64,000 nt of DNA, from the NCBI RefSeq assembly GCF_000183425.1, contig NC_014759.1:2697001-2761000 (forward strand). Direction: 5' to 3'. The translations under genes were made by a program, and so were the position numbers. The stretch is from Marivirga tractuosa DSM 4126. GTDB lineage: Bacteria > Bacteroidota > Bacteroidia > Cytophagales > Cyclobacteriaceae. The notes below the pieces were generated by a model. The model was not told the origin of the DNA and searched no databases. It saw only the letters and a list, made by a program, of their open reading frames with translations. Shown piece by piece: positions 45,640-55,330 of the stretch; within the stretch, counting starts at the first letter, position 1; the number at the start of each line of letters is the position of its first letter.

Positions 45640-46055
45640 ATGCGCATCAAAAACGCCCACCAAAACAATCTCAAAAACATTGACTTAACAATACCTGAAA
45701 ACCAACTAATTGTGGTTACTGGATTATCAGGTTCAGGAAAATCTTCTATGGCCATGAGTGTTATTGCGAATGAGGGCTATCGCTATTTCTTGGAAAGTCT
45801 TCCGGCATATAATCAGCAAAATGGCCAGTTAATTCCTACCGCTGAAGGAGTTTTACCTAATAATTTATCTCGTGGGCTAAAAGCTAAAGGACATCCTATT
45901 GGCTCAACTTGCATTTCCAAGCGTCCATATATTTATAGCCAACTACTGCAAGAGAGGCGTGGGGAAATCAGGCTGATAATTTAAACACAGGTATAATTCT
46001 TAATATTGGTGGGTCAGACACCAGGAAAGCTTTTTCAATAATGGAACGAAAATAA
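45640..46055 (+). pseudogene. Chimeric relic: UvrA-like N-terminus fused to a thiolase tail
   Basis: Codons 1-69 correspond to the N-terminus of the UvrA-like gene at 50134, including a complete Walker A (GLSGSGKSS) and [15 protein letters not shown], ending at PTAE. From codon 70 the sequence abruptly becomes thiolase ([19 protein letters not shown]), matching residues ~330-395 of the thiolase at 36525. A single frameshift near 45950 breaks it. Reading on in the shifted frame gives [30 protein letters not shown] and a TAA at 46053-46055, the natural thiolase end. The intact Walker A head could still yield a 114-residue peptide, but no complete domain is made. Confidence 0.88.
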
Positions 46056-46156
46056 TCCTTTCCCCGTCCCGAGATAAACTAAGGAGTTTAAAAATTATAA
46101 TAGTAAACCATCAGAGGATTTTTTAGAAAAATAGTATAAAAACAAAATACATGAGA

Positions 46157-46585
46157 TTACTTCCTAGGGAGTCTGACAGTATTGTTCCAGTAATCTCTAA
46201 TAGCTTCTGCAAGATTATCTAACTCATAAATATCGTCTGGTTTTACGATGTAGGAACTAGACTGCTCTTGATATGCCCTTAGAATATCCTCTTTTCTTGA
46301 TGACGTAGTTAGCATTAGAACGGGAACATGTTTGACTTCTTCTATTGATTTAATTATTTTTAAAGCTTCATGCCCATCCATAACGGGCATATTAATATCC
46401 ATTAATATGAGATCTGGTGTTTCTGCTTCTGAGTAGGGTTCCTCCTTTTTCAGAAAATTAATAGCTATTGCACCATTCTCGACATGGTACAGTTTATCTA
46501 GAAATGTAAGCCCTTCCAATGCCTCTCTGATAAGAAACGCATCTTCCTTGCTATCTTCTACCAAAAGTATATTTAGTTTTCTCAT
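46157..46585 (-). CDS. Single-domain response regulator (CheY/Rcp1-like)
   Basis: A 142-residue receiver domain. The acidic pair is in LLVEDSKEDA (residues 7-16), the phospho-acceptor is Asp63 in LILMDINMP, the Thr/Ser switch is in VLMLTTSS, and the conserved Lys is in IVKPDD. There is no output domain. The YxVKPD ending and spacing match the Rcp1-type regulators found next to phytochrome-like or PAS/GAF kinases. It lies 73 bp downstream of a large hybrid-sensor-type kinase on the same strand and almost certainly receives phosphate from it. Confidence 0.93.
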   Translation of the reverse strand: MRKLNILLVEDSKEDAFLIREALEGLTFLDKLYHVENGAIAINFLKKEEPYSEAETPDLILMDINMPVMDGHEALKIIKSIEEVKHVPVLMLTTSSRKEDILRAYQEQSSSYIVKPDDIYELDNLAEAIRDYWNNTVRLPRK

Positions 46586-46658
46586 TTTATTTTCACTTAA
46601 ATTCCGGTTTCCTTGGTCGGTGAATTAGCACCAATAAACGAGTTTTAACTCTAGCTCT

Positions 46659-49600
46659 TTATCTTTCTATATTATCTTTTGTCTTTGGTATCGTAAATAC
46701 AAACTTAGTTCCTTGGGATTGATTTGCCTCGAACCAGATCTTCCCACCGTAGGCAGAAACAATTTTTTTACAAGTGGCTAAACCTATTCCCGTTCCACTA
46801 TATTCACTATTTGAATGCAACCTCTTGAATACCTCAAATACTCTATCCTGATGTTCCCTTTTAATTCCTATTCCATTGTCTGCAACTGTAAAAACCCAGT
46901 TCTTTTCGTCTTCTTCTCCATAAATATCTACTTGTGCCCTATTTCCCTTGCTCTGGTACTTTATTGCATTATCTATTAAATTAGTAAATAATTGAATAAA
47001 CGAGGTAGTATCGCCAGTTAAAACAGGTAAATTAGATTTGGAGAGTACCAAATTATTCTGATTTATATCATTTCTGTAGTTATCAAAAATTGTGTCTAAA
47101 AGACTATTAAGATTCACCTCTTTTTGCTCAATTACACCAGTTTTGGAAAAATCCAGAATATCAGAAATTAGAGTTTTCATCCTCTTTGCGCTGTGGGAAG
47201 CTATGTTAATATAGCTATTTGCTTTTTCATCTAAATGTGTACTATACTTTTTTTGCAAGATGGACAAATAAGAGGTGATACCCCGTAATGGCTCCTTTAG
47301 ATCGTGTGCAGTTATATATGCGAACTGTTCGAGCTCTTCATTTTTTTGTTCAAGCTCCTTTTGTATCGATTTGATTTGGCTAATATCTGTTGCTGCAAAT
47401 AGATAGCCATCTGTATTTTTATCTTGAATAATTTCACTAACAGACAATAATACGGGTACAATTATACCATCTTTCCCCTTCATAGTCCATTCACCTAGGT
47501 TGTGCTGTTTATTATTAGCTAGTGAATGTAGAAAATCTGCTGTCGAATAATTTTTTGTTGAGCTACCCATAAGCTCTCTTGCTATTTGATTCCACTCTTC
47601 TTCTAAAAAAAGGATGTTCTGAATACTACTCCCAGTGATGGATGCCTTATCATATCCTAATATTCTTTGAACGCCAATGTTTGTATCAAGTATGTTTCCC
47701 TCTTTATCCGTTGACACAAAAGCTACCTCGGTTGTCGCATCCATTAGTGCTTTATTCTCTGCTAATAAAGCCTTTAGGCGAATTTCAGTTTTTTTTAACT
47801 TCGAAATATCAATAATCTGTGATATAAAATAAAGTACATTTCCTCTTTCGTCTTTAACCATCGAAACCGCCAGAATAATATAGACAATATGACCTTCCTT
47901 ATGAAAGTACCTTTTTTCCATTTGGTAATGATTTCTCTTACCTTCCACTAATTCTTGCAATAAGTCCAGATCAGCATGAAGATCATCAGGATGGGTAATG
48001 TCTTGAAATGTAAGTTCTAATAATTCCTCCTTGGAATACCCTACAGTTTGACAAACATTTTTATTTACTTTTAACCATTTACCATTTTGATCTAGCAATG
48101 CCATTCCAATAGCGGCATTTTCAAAATTACCTCTAAACGCCTCTTCACTAATTCGTAGCGCTTCTTCCTTCTGCTTTCTCTCCGAAATATCTTGGTGAGT
48201 GCCGTACATCATCAATGGTTTTCCCTCTTTCGTCCATTCAAAGACTTTTCCCCTGTCAAGAACCCATACCCAATGTCCGTCCTTATGCTTCATCCGGGCT
48301 TCAAAATCATAATATTCTGCCTTTTTCTCAAAGCATTCATTTAGCCGCCTACCAGATTCCTCTAAGTCGTCCGGGTGAGCTAAATTCATCCATGTATCTA
48401 TACTGATAGGTGCCAGTTCATCCAGGGTGTAGCCCACTATCTCAGCCCAACGTTCATTAAATTCTGTTTCACCTGTTTGTACGTTCCATTCCCAGGTCCC
48501 CACATTTGTCCCTTCAATAACGGATTTATATTTCCTTCTTGCATCCACAATTTCCTGTATTGGGCTACCTTCAGGTAAAACATAAATGACTTTCCCAAAT
48601 TCATCAAATATGGGTTTCATACTAAAGAGAATTGTGATGGGGGTTTTGTTAGAAAGCCACACTTCCACTTCATAAGATACAGTTTCTCCACCAACGGCTT
48701 TCTGAAAATTCCTTTTGAGCTCTTTTTGAGTTTGTGGAGATATCTGCCACCAATAGCAATCCCAAAAATATTTGCCGATCACATCTTCATGCTTTAAATC
48801 GGCCAAACCAATTGCAGTATCATTTGCTTCTAATAAAATACCTTCCGTACTCAGAAAACCAATAAAAGTAAAAGTTGAATTAAATATACTTTTAAATTTT
48901 AGCTCGCTATCCTTAATTTTTGTAATGTCCTGAAAGCTACCGATAATCTTATTTTCTACCTTTCTACCTGTACTGCGCACCCATTTTTGCCTGCCTTTGG
49001 CAGTAATTAATTTGCATTCTAGGTCGAAGGGCACGTCATTCTGCATAACATTTTCAAGGGCTTGTGTTATTAAACTTCGATAGTCCGGGTGGTAAAACTC
49101 AATTGCTTTGGCTTTATTATGATCATAATCTAACGGCAATTCATGAATTTCATATACTACCTTACTCCAAACAGTCTGTCCAGAAGCAATATCGAGCTCC
49201 CAAGTCCCTATTTGATTAGCCTCCTCTGTGACAGTTAATAGTTGATTTTTTTTGTTTAGGTCCTGATTCGACTCGACCAATCTCCTTTGAGACCGCCTTA
49301 GCTCTAAGAGATTCAACGTCTGTTTCGCTAACTTCTGTAACAACTGAATTTGCTCCTCATTGAGCTTTTTTGGAGCATCATCAATTACGCACAATGTCCC
49401 AAGCGGAAATCCGTTTTTATTTACTAAAGGAATTCCAGCATAAAAAATTACATTTGGATCGCCTGTAGTTATTGGATTATCGAAAAAACGAGTATCTTGA
49501 CGAGCATCTTCGACAATAAATGCTTGGTCAGGAATGTTAATAGCATGAGCGCAAAATGAGATGTTTTTGGACGTCTCTCTAACTTCTACTCCATGATGAG

Positions 49601-49781
49601 ACAGAAACCATTGCTTATCTCCAGTGACTAAGCTAATCAGCGAAATCTTGCTTTCGCAAATCTTTGCTGCCATCGAAGTGATGAAATCAAATTCATCTTC
49701 TTCATTCAATCCAATGATTTGGTAGGACTCTAACTCCTTTTGCCGATCTCTTTCGTTTATGGGGATTTGAGGTTTTTTCAT
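46659..49781 (-). CDS. GAF/multi-PAS sensor histidine kinase
   Basis: A cytoplasmic 1040-residue kinase with no TM segment. Domains in order: GAF (about 10-165, KISLISLVTGDKQWFLSHHG), five or so PAS/PAC units up to about residue 805 (GTWELDIASGQTVWS, GTWEWNVQTGETEFNERW, AAIGMALLDQNGKWLKVN), HisKA with phospho-His826 (AYITAHDLKEPLRG) and HATPase_c (NLIDNAIKYQSKG, VADNGIGI, GTGIGLATCKKIV). Soluble GAF-first kinases of this build respond to an internal or diffusible cue. It is followed by a single-domain response regulator. The upstream stretch 49782-50133 has no recognised control element. Confidence 0.93.
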   Translation of the reverse strand: MKKPQIPINERDRQKELESYQIIGLNEEDEFDFITSMAAKICESKISLISLVTGDKQWFLSHHGVEVRETSKNISFCAHAINIPDQAFIVEDARQDTRFFDNPITTGDPNVIFYAGIPLVNKNGFPLGTLCVIDDAPKKLNEEQIQLLQKLAKQTLNLLELRRSQRRLVESNQDLNKKNQLLTVTEEANQIGTWELDIASGQTVWSKVVYEIHELPLDYDHNKAKAIEFYHPDYRSLITQALENVMQNDVPFDLECKLITAKGRQKWVRSTGRKVENKIIGSFQDITKIKDSELKFKSIFNSTFTFIGFLSTEGILLEANDTAIGLADLKHEDVIGKYFWDCYWWQISPQTQKELKRNFQKAVGGETVSYEVEVWLSNKTPITILFSMKPIFDEFGKVIYVLPEGSPIQEIVDARRKYKSVIEGTNVGTWEWNVQTGETEFNERWAEIVGYTLDELAPISIDTWMNLAHPDDLEESGRRLNECFEKKAEYYDFEARMKHKDGHWVWVLDRGKVFEWTKEGKPLMMYGTHQDISERKQKEEALRISEEAFRGNFENAAIGMALLDQNGKWLKVNKNVCQTVGYSKEELLELTFQDITHPDDLHADLDLLQELVEGKRNHYQMEKRYFHKEGHIVYIILAVSMVKDERGNVLYFISQIIDISKLKKTEIRLKALLAENKALMDATTEVAFVSTDKEGNILDTNIGVQRILGYDKASITGSSIQNILFLEEEWNQIARELMGSSTKNYSTADFLHSLANNKQHNLGEWTMKGKDGIIVPVLLSVSEIIQDKNTDGYLFAATDISQIKSIQKELEQKNEELEQFAYITAHDLKEPLRGITSYLSILQKKYSTHLDEKANSYINIASHSAKRMKTLISDILDFSKTGVIEQKEVNLNSLLDTIFDNYRNDINQNNLVLSKSNLPVLTGDTTSFIQLFTNLIDNAIKYQSKGNRAQVDIYGEEDEKNWVFTVADNGIGIKREHQDRVFEVFKRLHSNSEYSGTGIGLATCKKIVSAYGGKIWFEANQSQGTKFVFTIPKTKDNIER

Positions 49782-50133
49782 TCAGCTTGCACGGTTCGAA
49801 TTGGCGGTAATGAAACAGCCAAAATTTAGAAAAATACGATTTGTTTAATATGTATCGTACTTTATTAAAAGTACAAATAAAAACGAACTTTCAAAATACA
49901 TTTTATAATGGGAGACGGAAATATTCCATCCTCTATTTCTTCTCATAATAGTATATTTTTCAGCCTTAGATATCTTCATTAATTTATTAGAGACCAAATT
50001 TTTTTAGCCCTCTCTTTTAAAAAGCACATCCAACTGGGCCAAAATCATCATCGATTTAAAATACAAGATTAAGGTTGAATCATCATGCTGTAATATTCTT
50101 ATTACCTTTAAATTTTTAAAAGAAAAGCAGAAT
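49782..50133. other. Intergenic stretch, possible divergent promoters
   Basis: 352 bp between the divergent kinase and UvrA-like genes. The only element I can point to is TACCTTTA at 50103-50110, a weak match to the Bacteroidota -7 box, 23 bp before the UvrA-like ATG. I see no repeat, RNA or small gene. Confidence 0.35.
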
Positions 50134-53100
50134 ATGAAGATTATAAACGCCCACCAAAACAATCTTAAAAATATCTCCTTAACAATACCTGAAAACCAAC
50201 TAATTGTGGTGACAGGCTTGTCGGGCTCCGGCAAATCATCTCTCGCAATGGGCGTTATAGCCAATGAAGGCTATCGCTATTTCTTGGAAAGTCTTCCGGC
50301 ATACAACCAACAAAATGGGCAACTTATTCCCACTGCGGAAATGGATGAAATACAAGATTTACCACCTGTGATTAAGGTGGAACAATCCAAACGCTTCCAA
50401 TCCATCAATACCACTTTTGGTACGCTCTCAGAGCTGACGGCTATTTTTAGAATTCTATTTGCGCGCTATTCAGCTGAGGAAAAGATGAGCAAATCGCTAT
50501 TTTCCTTTAATCACCCATTGGGAGCATGCGAAGTTTGTCGAGGTATTGGCGAAGCAGAATATATTGACCTTAATAAACTAATAGGAGACGAAAATAAAAC
50601 GCTGAGAGAAGGGGCAATTACCACCACCCTCCCTGGTGGCTATATTGTTTATTCTCAGATTACCGTAGAGGAACTCAATAAGGTGTGCAAAGCGCATGGC
50701 TTTAATGTAGATATTCCATGGAAGGATCTTACGGAAGAGCAACAAGATGTCGTTTTAAATGGTAGTAATCGGCTCAAAGTGTTTTATGGAAAACATGGCT
50801 TGGAGTCTCGATTGAGATGGCAAGGCATTAAGGCAAAACCCAGAGAAGAGGGCTATTATAAGGGGATGCTGCCGATCATGCAGGATATTCTCAGAAGAGA
50901 TAGAAACCCCAACATTTTGAAATTTGCGAGCTCAAAAGTGTGTCCGAGTTGTAAAGGCGCAAGGATCAAAGCAGAGCATTTGAAATTCAAATGGCAAGGG
51001 CTAAATTTTCACGGGTGGATGGAGCTCTCGTTAAGCGAAATGTATAAAAAATTAAATTCGCTTCAACTTTCAGCCGGTGAAAAAGTACTTGCAGATAAGA
51101 TCACCATTCAGTTATATGACCTCATTCGGCTAGGCATGGAAGATTATCAGTTGAGCACAGCAAGCACCGAAATTTCTTCCGGTGATGCGCAACGGATCAA
51201 ACTGATCAACCAAGTGAATAGTAATCTTCAGGGCATTTTATATGTTTTTGATGAGCCTTCAATTGGCTTATCGGCAGACTATCAGCAATATTTACTACAC
51301 GTTCTAGATCGGCTAATTCGAAGAGGAAATACAGTGATGGTAGTGGAGCATGACCTAGAATTTATCAAGTCGGCAGATTGGATAGTGGAGCTGGGCCCAG
51401 AAGCTGGAGTTCATGGTGGGAAAGTTATTTTCAATGGCTCTATCAAGGATTTTTTAAAGGCCCAGAAAACAAACAGTCCAACTTTGAAGGCCTTGAATCA
51501 GGGAAATTCAATTGATGTTGAGCCTCCGAAAAACTTCTCGGAAACCGAGTTTACTCCAGAAGCACAGGAATTGACAGTCATAAGCCGAAAAACTCCTGGA
51601 CTGCTTCAAAGCATTTCGAGCTTTTGCGAAAAGCAGGACTTAAACTTACTCACCGTAACAGATCAGCCAATAGGAAAAACTCCCAGAAGTAATCCTGCAA
51701 CTTATACTGGGCTAGCTGATAAAATACGAGACTTGCTAGCCAAAACCTCTGAAGCAAAAGAATTAAAGCTAGCGAAGGGAGCTTTCTCTTTTAACAACAA
51801 AACCGGAAGATGCGAAGCTTGCGAAGGTGCAGGTGTTATTACGCTTTCTATGAGCGCGCTGGGAAATATCAATCAGATTTGTCCGACATGTAACGGCAAA
51901 CGATTTAAGCCTGAAGTGCTTCGAGTGCATTGGAATGAAAAAAATATTGCAGACCTCTACAATCTTAGCATAGAAGAAGCTTATGATTTCTTCTCTGGGG
52001 AAAAGAAAATTACTGAAACCCTGTCTTTGATGCTACAGTTAGGCTTAGGCTATATCAAATTGGGACAACCTTCCAATACCTTATCGGGTGGAGAGGCACA
52101 ACGGATAAAACTCACCAAGCATTTTGCCAAGAAATCAAAAAAGACGCTTTTGTTACTTGAAGAACCGAGCATCGGATTGCACCAACAGAATGTAAGACAA
52201 TTGCTCCTTGCACTGCATGAACTGAAGGAACAAACGGCTGGCATCATATGCTTTGAGAATCATGCACTTTTCCAAAAAGGATGCGATACTTTAGTGGATA
52301 ACGCACTGGAAATGCAAGCTGTCGAAATTCAAGAAGAACTGAATCAGCAAAGAGAAAAAATAATTATTCAGGGAGCTAGAACTCATTCCCTGAAAGACTT
52401 GAACTTGGAACTACCCAAGCATAAATTATCTGTAGTTACTGGTATTTCAGGTTCAGGCAAATCTTCTTTAGTAATAGACACTTTGCATGGCTACGGACTG
52501 CAAGAAATGACTAAGCAGTTTTCTAGTTATCAACAGTCAAGAGTCGGTGTAAATTTTCAATTTGAAGTCAACCATATCGAAGGACTTACGCCTACAATTT
52601 GCATTACTCGAAAGGAAAAAAACTATTCGATTAGAACGGACATAGCCAAGCAAACGGGCATTGATAAAATCTTACGTTTTGCCTTTTCACGAAAGGCGCA
52701 GTATGTAGGCGAAGAATTATCCGCCAGTCACTTTTCGAATAATCACGAACTGGGGAAATGCGTAGTTTGTCAAGGCATAGGTGAAGAATTATTGCCTGAT
52801 TTGAACAAATTGGTATTGGATGAAAACAAAAGCATAGCCGATGGCCTCTTTGCCCACAATAAAGCCATTGGATACTATGGGGATCCTGCTGGTCAGCACA
52901 TGGCGATTTTAAAGAAAATTGGAATAGAACATGGCTTTAGCCTGGCTACGCCTTTCAAGGAATTAAGTGAAGTACAAAAGGATATTCTATTTCATGGGAC
53001 AGGAGAAAAAGTATGGAAGGCTACCTGGGAATACAAAACGAAAACACGTACAGGCACCCAAGACTTGAACATGAAATGGGAAGGTCTTTTTCAATATTTG

Positions 53101-54624
53101 CAAGAGGAATATTACAAAACCAGAAAGAATAAAAACATTAGCCAGCTGACTTCATTGTTTTCGTATAGCAAATGTAGCCATTGCGAAGGCAGTGGATTAA
53201 AGCAAGAAAGACTGGCTTTTACTATAGATAATAAATCCATCCATGAAATTAAATCGATGGACTTTAAAACCCTGGGCAAATGGTTAACTGCACATGATAC
53301 AGATAACACTGTTGACGGAAAATTACTCGCTAAAATTGAACCGCATTTAATCAACACCATTGAACGGGCAAAGCAATTACATATTGACCATCTGCAACTC
53401 AACAGAAAATCTCCTACTCTATCCGGTGGGGAAAACCAAAGGGTAGAGTTGATCAAACAGCTCAATAGTCCACTAAAAGGGGTCACCTATTTATTGGATG
53501 AGCCTTCTGCAGGCTTATCGAATGATAACATTCCTAATCTAGTTAAAATTCTGAAAGAGCTGATCGAAAAAGGAAATACGATCATTATCATTGAGCATAA
53601 CAAAGCCATTATCCATGCGGCAGATCATCTGGTGCAGATTGGTCCAAAGGCAGGAAAACAGGGTGGCTATATTACCTATCAGGGAACCACTAAAGAGCTT
53701 CTGCAACAAGATGATTGCCACCCATTCTTGAAGGAGCCAAGCAAAGCGCTGCAGCTCAATGATGGAAAGAAACATATCCATATTCGTAAGCTAGCAAAAC
53801 ATACTTTGGTGCGAGATGAGCTTAAACTACCTATTGGCAGCATCACTGCTCTTACAGGAAAATCAGGAATTGGAAAAACCACTTTGGTTAAAGACATCCT
53901 GATCCCAAGCATTCAAAAGGGAGGTCCCGTGAATTGTGAGCAGATTGAAATTCCTAAAATATATGACAGTGCAGAGTATTTTGAGCCTAAAAAACTAAAT
54001 AGCCATTCGGACACATTATTAGTTGACTATTTAGATTTACTGAAAGACATTACGAAAATATCTGCATCTGAAACAGGTGCAAAGGCTTCCGACTTCTCCT
54101 ACAAAAACAAGAGCAGTCAGTGCCCCGCTTGTAAAGGAAAAGGCTATGTAGAAACTAGCTTGGATGTTGCTGCTAATGCCATTGAAAAATGTGAAGACTG
54201 CGATGGAAAGCGCTATCAAAAACACATTTTGAAATACAAAATCAAAGGAAATAATATTGCTGAAATATTAGCGCTTAATATTACGGAATTGAAAGCTTGG
54301 TTTACGGATTTCAAAGTGTCGAATTCTAGGCTTAACTTCCTCAACAGCTTAGAAGAAATAGGTCTGTCACATTTGAGTTTAGAGCAAACTGTACAATCGC
54401 TTTCATCGGGTGAAAAGCAACGCCTTCTGCTGTTAAATTGGCTACAGGATACTCCAAAAAATCAGCTCTTCATTTTGGATGAACCGAGTACTGGCTTGCA
54501 TTATGCAGATATAGACCTGCTTTACAGGATCTTAGAAAAGCTTAGCATAGATAATGATGTTTTAGTGATTGACCATAATTTGTATTTGTTGGAGAAGATT
54601 GGAGTTGGAACAGTTTTGAGTTGA
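50134..54624 (+). CDS. Giant UvrA2-like ABC ATPase with four ABC modules (tandem-fused UvrA)
   Basis: A 1496-residue soluble ABC ATPase of the UvrA class, about 1.6 times UvrA length. Four modules, each with a CxxC...CxxC zinc pair and ABC motifs: module 1 (Walker [10 protein letters not shown] 28-36; Cys132/135 and 270/273; SSGDAQR ~348; FDEPSIG ~372); module 2 (no Walker A; GKTPRSNPATYTG from 514; Cys560/563 and 583/586; LSGGEAQR 650); module 3 (Walker A GISGSGKSS 770-778; Cys876/879 and 1014/1017; LSGGENQR 1096; LLDEPSAG 1120); module 4 (GKSGIGKTT 1242-1250; Cys1330/1333 and 1353/1356; SSGEKQR ~1424). The UvrB-binding domain of true UvrA appears absent, as in UvrA2. DNA binding is likely; a repair, drug-resistance or other role is open. 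Confidence 0.9.
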   Translation: MKIINAHQNNLKNISLTIPENQLIVVTGLSGSGKSSLAMGVIANEGYRYFLESLPAYNQQNGQLIPTAEMDEIQDLPPVIKVEQSKRFQSINTTFGTLSELTAIFRILFARYSAEEKMSKSLFSFNHPLGACEVCRGIGEAEYIDLNKLIGDENKTLREGAITTTLPGGYIVYSQITVEELNKVCKAHGFNVDIPWKDLTEEQQDVVLNGSNRLKVFYGKHGLESRLRWQGIKAKPREEGYYKGMLPIMQDILRRDRNPNILKFASSKVCPSCKGARIKAEHLKFKWQGLNFHGWMELSLSEMYKKLNSLQLSAGEKVLADKITIQLYDLIRLGMEDYQLSTASTEISSGDAQRIKLINQVNSNLQGILYVFDEPSIGLSADYQQYLLHVLDRLIRRGNTVMVVEHDLEFIKSADWIVELGPEAGVHGGKVIFNGSIKDFLKAQKTNSPTLKALNQGNSIDVEPPKNFSETEFTPEAQELTVISRKTPGLLQSISSFCEKQDLNLLTVTDQPIGKTPRSNPATYTGLADKIRDLLAKTSEAKELKLAKGAFSFNNKTGRCEACEGAGVITLSMSALGNINQICPTCNGKRFKPEVLRVHWNEKNIADLYNLSIEEAYDFFSGEKKITETLSLMLQLGLGYIKLGQPSNTLSGGEAQRIKLTKHFAKKSKKTLLLLEEPSIGLHQQNVRQLLLALHELKEQTAGIICFENHALFQKGCDTLVDNALEMQAVEIQEELNQQREKIIIQGARTHSLKDLNLELPKHKLSVVTGISGSGKSSLVIDTLHGYGLQEMTKQFSSYQQSRVGVNFQFEVNHIEGLTPTICITRKEKNYSIRTDIAKQTGIDKILRFAFSRKAQYVGEELSASHFSNNHELGKCVVCQGIGEELLPDLNKLVLDENKSIADGLFAHNKAIGYYGDPAGQHMAILKKIGIEHGFSLATPFKELSEVQKDILFHGTGEKVWKATWEYKTKTRTGTQDLNMKWEGLFQYLQEEYYKTRKNKNISQLTSLFSYSKCSHCEGSGLKQERLAFTIDNKSIHEIKSMDFKTLGKWLTAHDTDNTVDGKLLAKIEPHLINTIERAKQLHIDHLQLNRKSPTLSGGENQRVELIKQLNSPLKGVTYLLDEPSAGLSNDNIPNLVKILKELIEKGNTIIIIEHNKAIIHAADHLVQIGPKAGKQGGYITYQGTTKELLQQDDCHPFLKEPSKALQLNDGKKHIHIRKLAKHTLVRDELKLPIGSITALTGKSGIGKTTLVKDILIPSIQKGGPVNCEQIEIPKIYDSAEYFEPKKLNSHSDTLLVDYLDLLKDITKISASETGAKASDFSYKNKSSQCPACKGKGYVETSLDVAANAIEKCEDCDGKRYQKHILKYKIKGNNIAEILALNITELKAWFTDFKVSNSRLNFLNSLEEIGLSHLSLEQTVQSLSSGEKQRLLLLNWLQDTPKNQLFILDEPSTGLHYADIDLLYRILEKLSIDNDVLVIDHNLYLLEKIGVGTVLS

Positions 54625-54710
54625 TGAAGTGGTCATTGCTCTCTTTCAAAACTTACAATTTTGGTAGAGATAAACATGATCCAATTAAGCGCCAAAGTTT
54701 GCCTGTTAAT

Positions 54711-54786
54711 AGCCCCTATAGGGACCTACTTATGGTAACTGAAAACTGTCAGCTAATCCCAAGCTCCGTAGGTGCGACCTTATTGC
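54711..54786. repeat. REP-like repeat unit A, copy 1
   Basis: A 76-bp unit with two small palindromes (a CCCCTATAGGG-type one and AGCTCCGTAGGTGCGACCTT), separated by a TATGGTAA core. It lies between the UvrA-like gene and the Y1 transposase and is related to the copies at 55474-55546 and 55743-55815. Confidence 0.75.
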
Positions 54787-54796
54787 CTCCAATCTC

Positions 54797-55255
54797 TCAA
54801 TAAAACTCAAACAGATATCTCTCCTCATATTCAACATTAAACTTTTCAAGAAATCCCAGATACTCTTCCTTAAAACTCATGGTTCTATGGTGCTCCTCTT
54901 GGTTCATTATGTAATTAATTACATTTGACCGTTGTGATTTTGAGTAAGAAAAAGCACCATAACCTTCTTGCCATCTAAATTCACGATTATTAAAATAATT
55001 ATCATTTAACCACTTTGAAGAAGTGGATTTAAGCATCATCATATGGTCTGCAATGGACATCTTCGGGGATAGTTCAAAAAATACATGAATTTGGTCTTTC
55101 CATCCGTTGATTGCTAATGGAAAAGCATTATCATTTTTTAATATGCCATGCATGTATCTGAACAATTCTGTTCGTATTTCTTTGGTCAAAAAATATTTTC
55201 GTCCTTTCACTGCGAATATGCATTGGATGTTGATTTGTGAATAGGTATTGGCCAT
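54797..55255 (-). CDS. Y1 (IS200/REP-associated) tyrosine transposase, altered HUH motif
   Basis: A 152-residue single-domain Y1 transposase/RAYT-like protein. The family landmarks are MANTYSQINIQCIFAVKGR at the N-terminus, SSKWLNDNYF, FRWQEGYGAFSYSKSQ carrying a candidate catalytic Tyr, and INYIMNQEEHHRTMSFKEEY at the C-terminus. The metal-binding HUH motif is normally DHVH; here it is DQIH (Gln55, His57). It stands alone and is surrounded by at least seven REP-like palindromic units, the expected substrates of a RAYT. With the first His lost it may be catalytically dead or reduced. Confidence 0.85.
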   Translation of the reverse strand: MANTYSQINIQCIFAVKGRKYFLTKEIRTELFRYMHGILKNDNAFPLAINGWKDQIHVFFELSPKMSIADHMMMLKSTSSKWLNDNYFNNREFRWQEGYGAFSYSKSQRSNVINYIMNQEEHHRTMSFKEEYLGFLEKFNVEYEERYLFEFY

Positions 55256-55330
55256 GGTTGAAATTGTTTGGACTCAAAAACTAAACATTACATTTTAATT
55301 TTTAAAACTTCTGGCTAATTCTTCTCATAT

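Noticed and set aside
54621..54803. Small ORF after the UvrA-like gene
   Set aside because: It lies across a REP-like repeat with no start signal or recognisable product.
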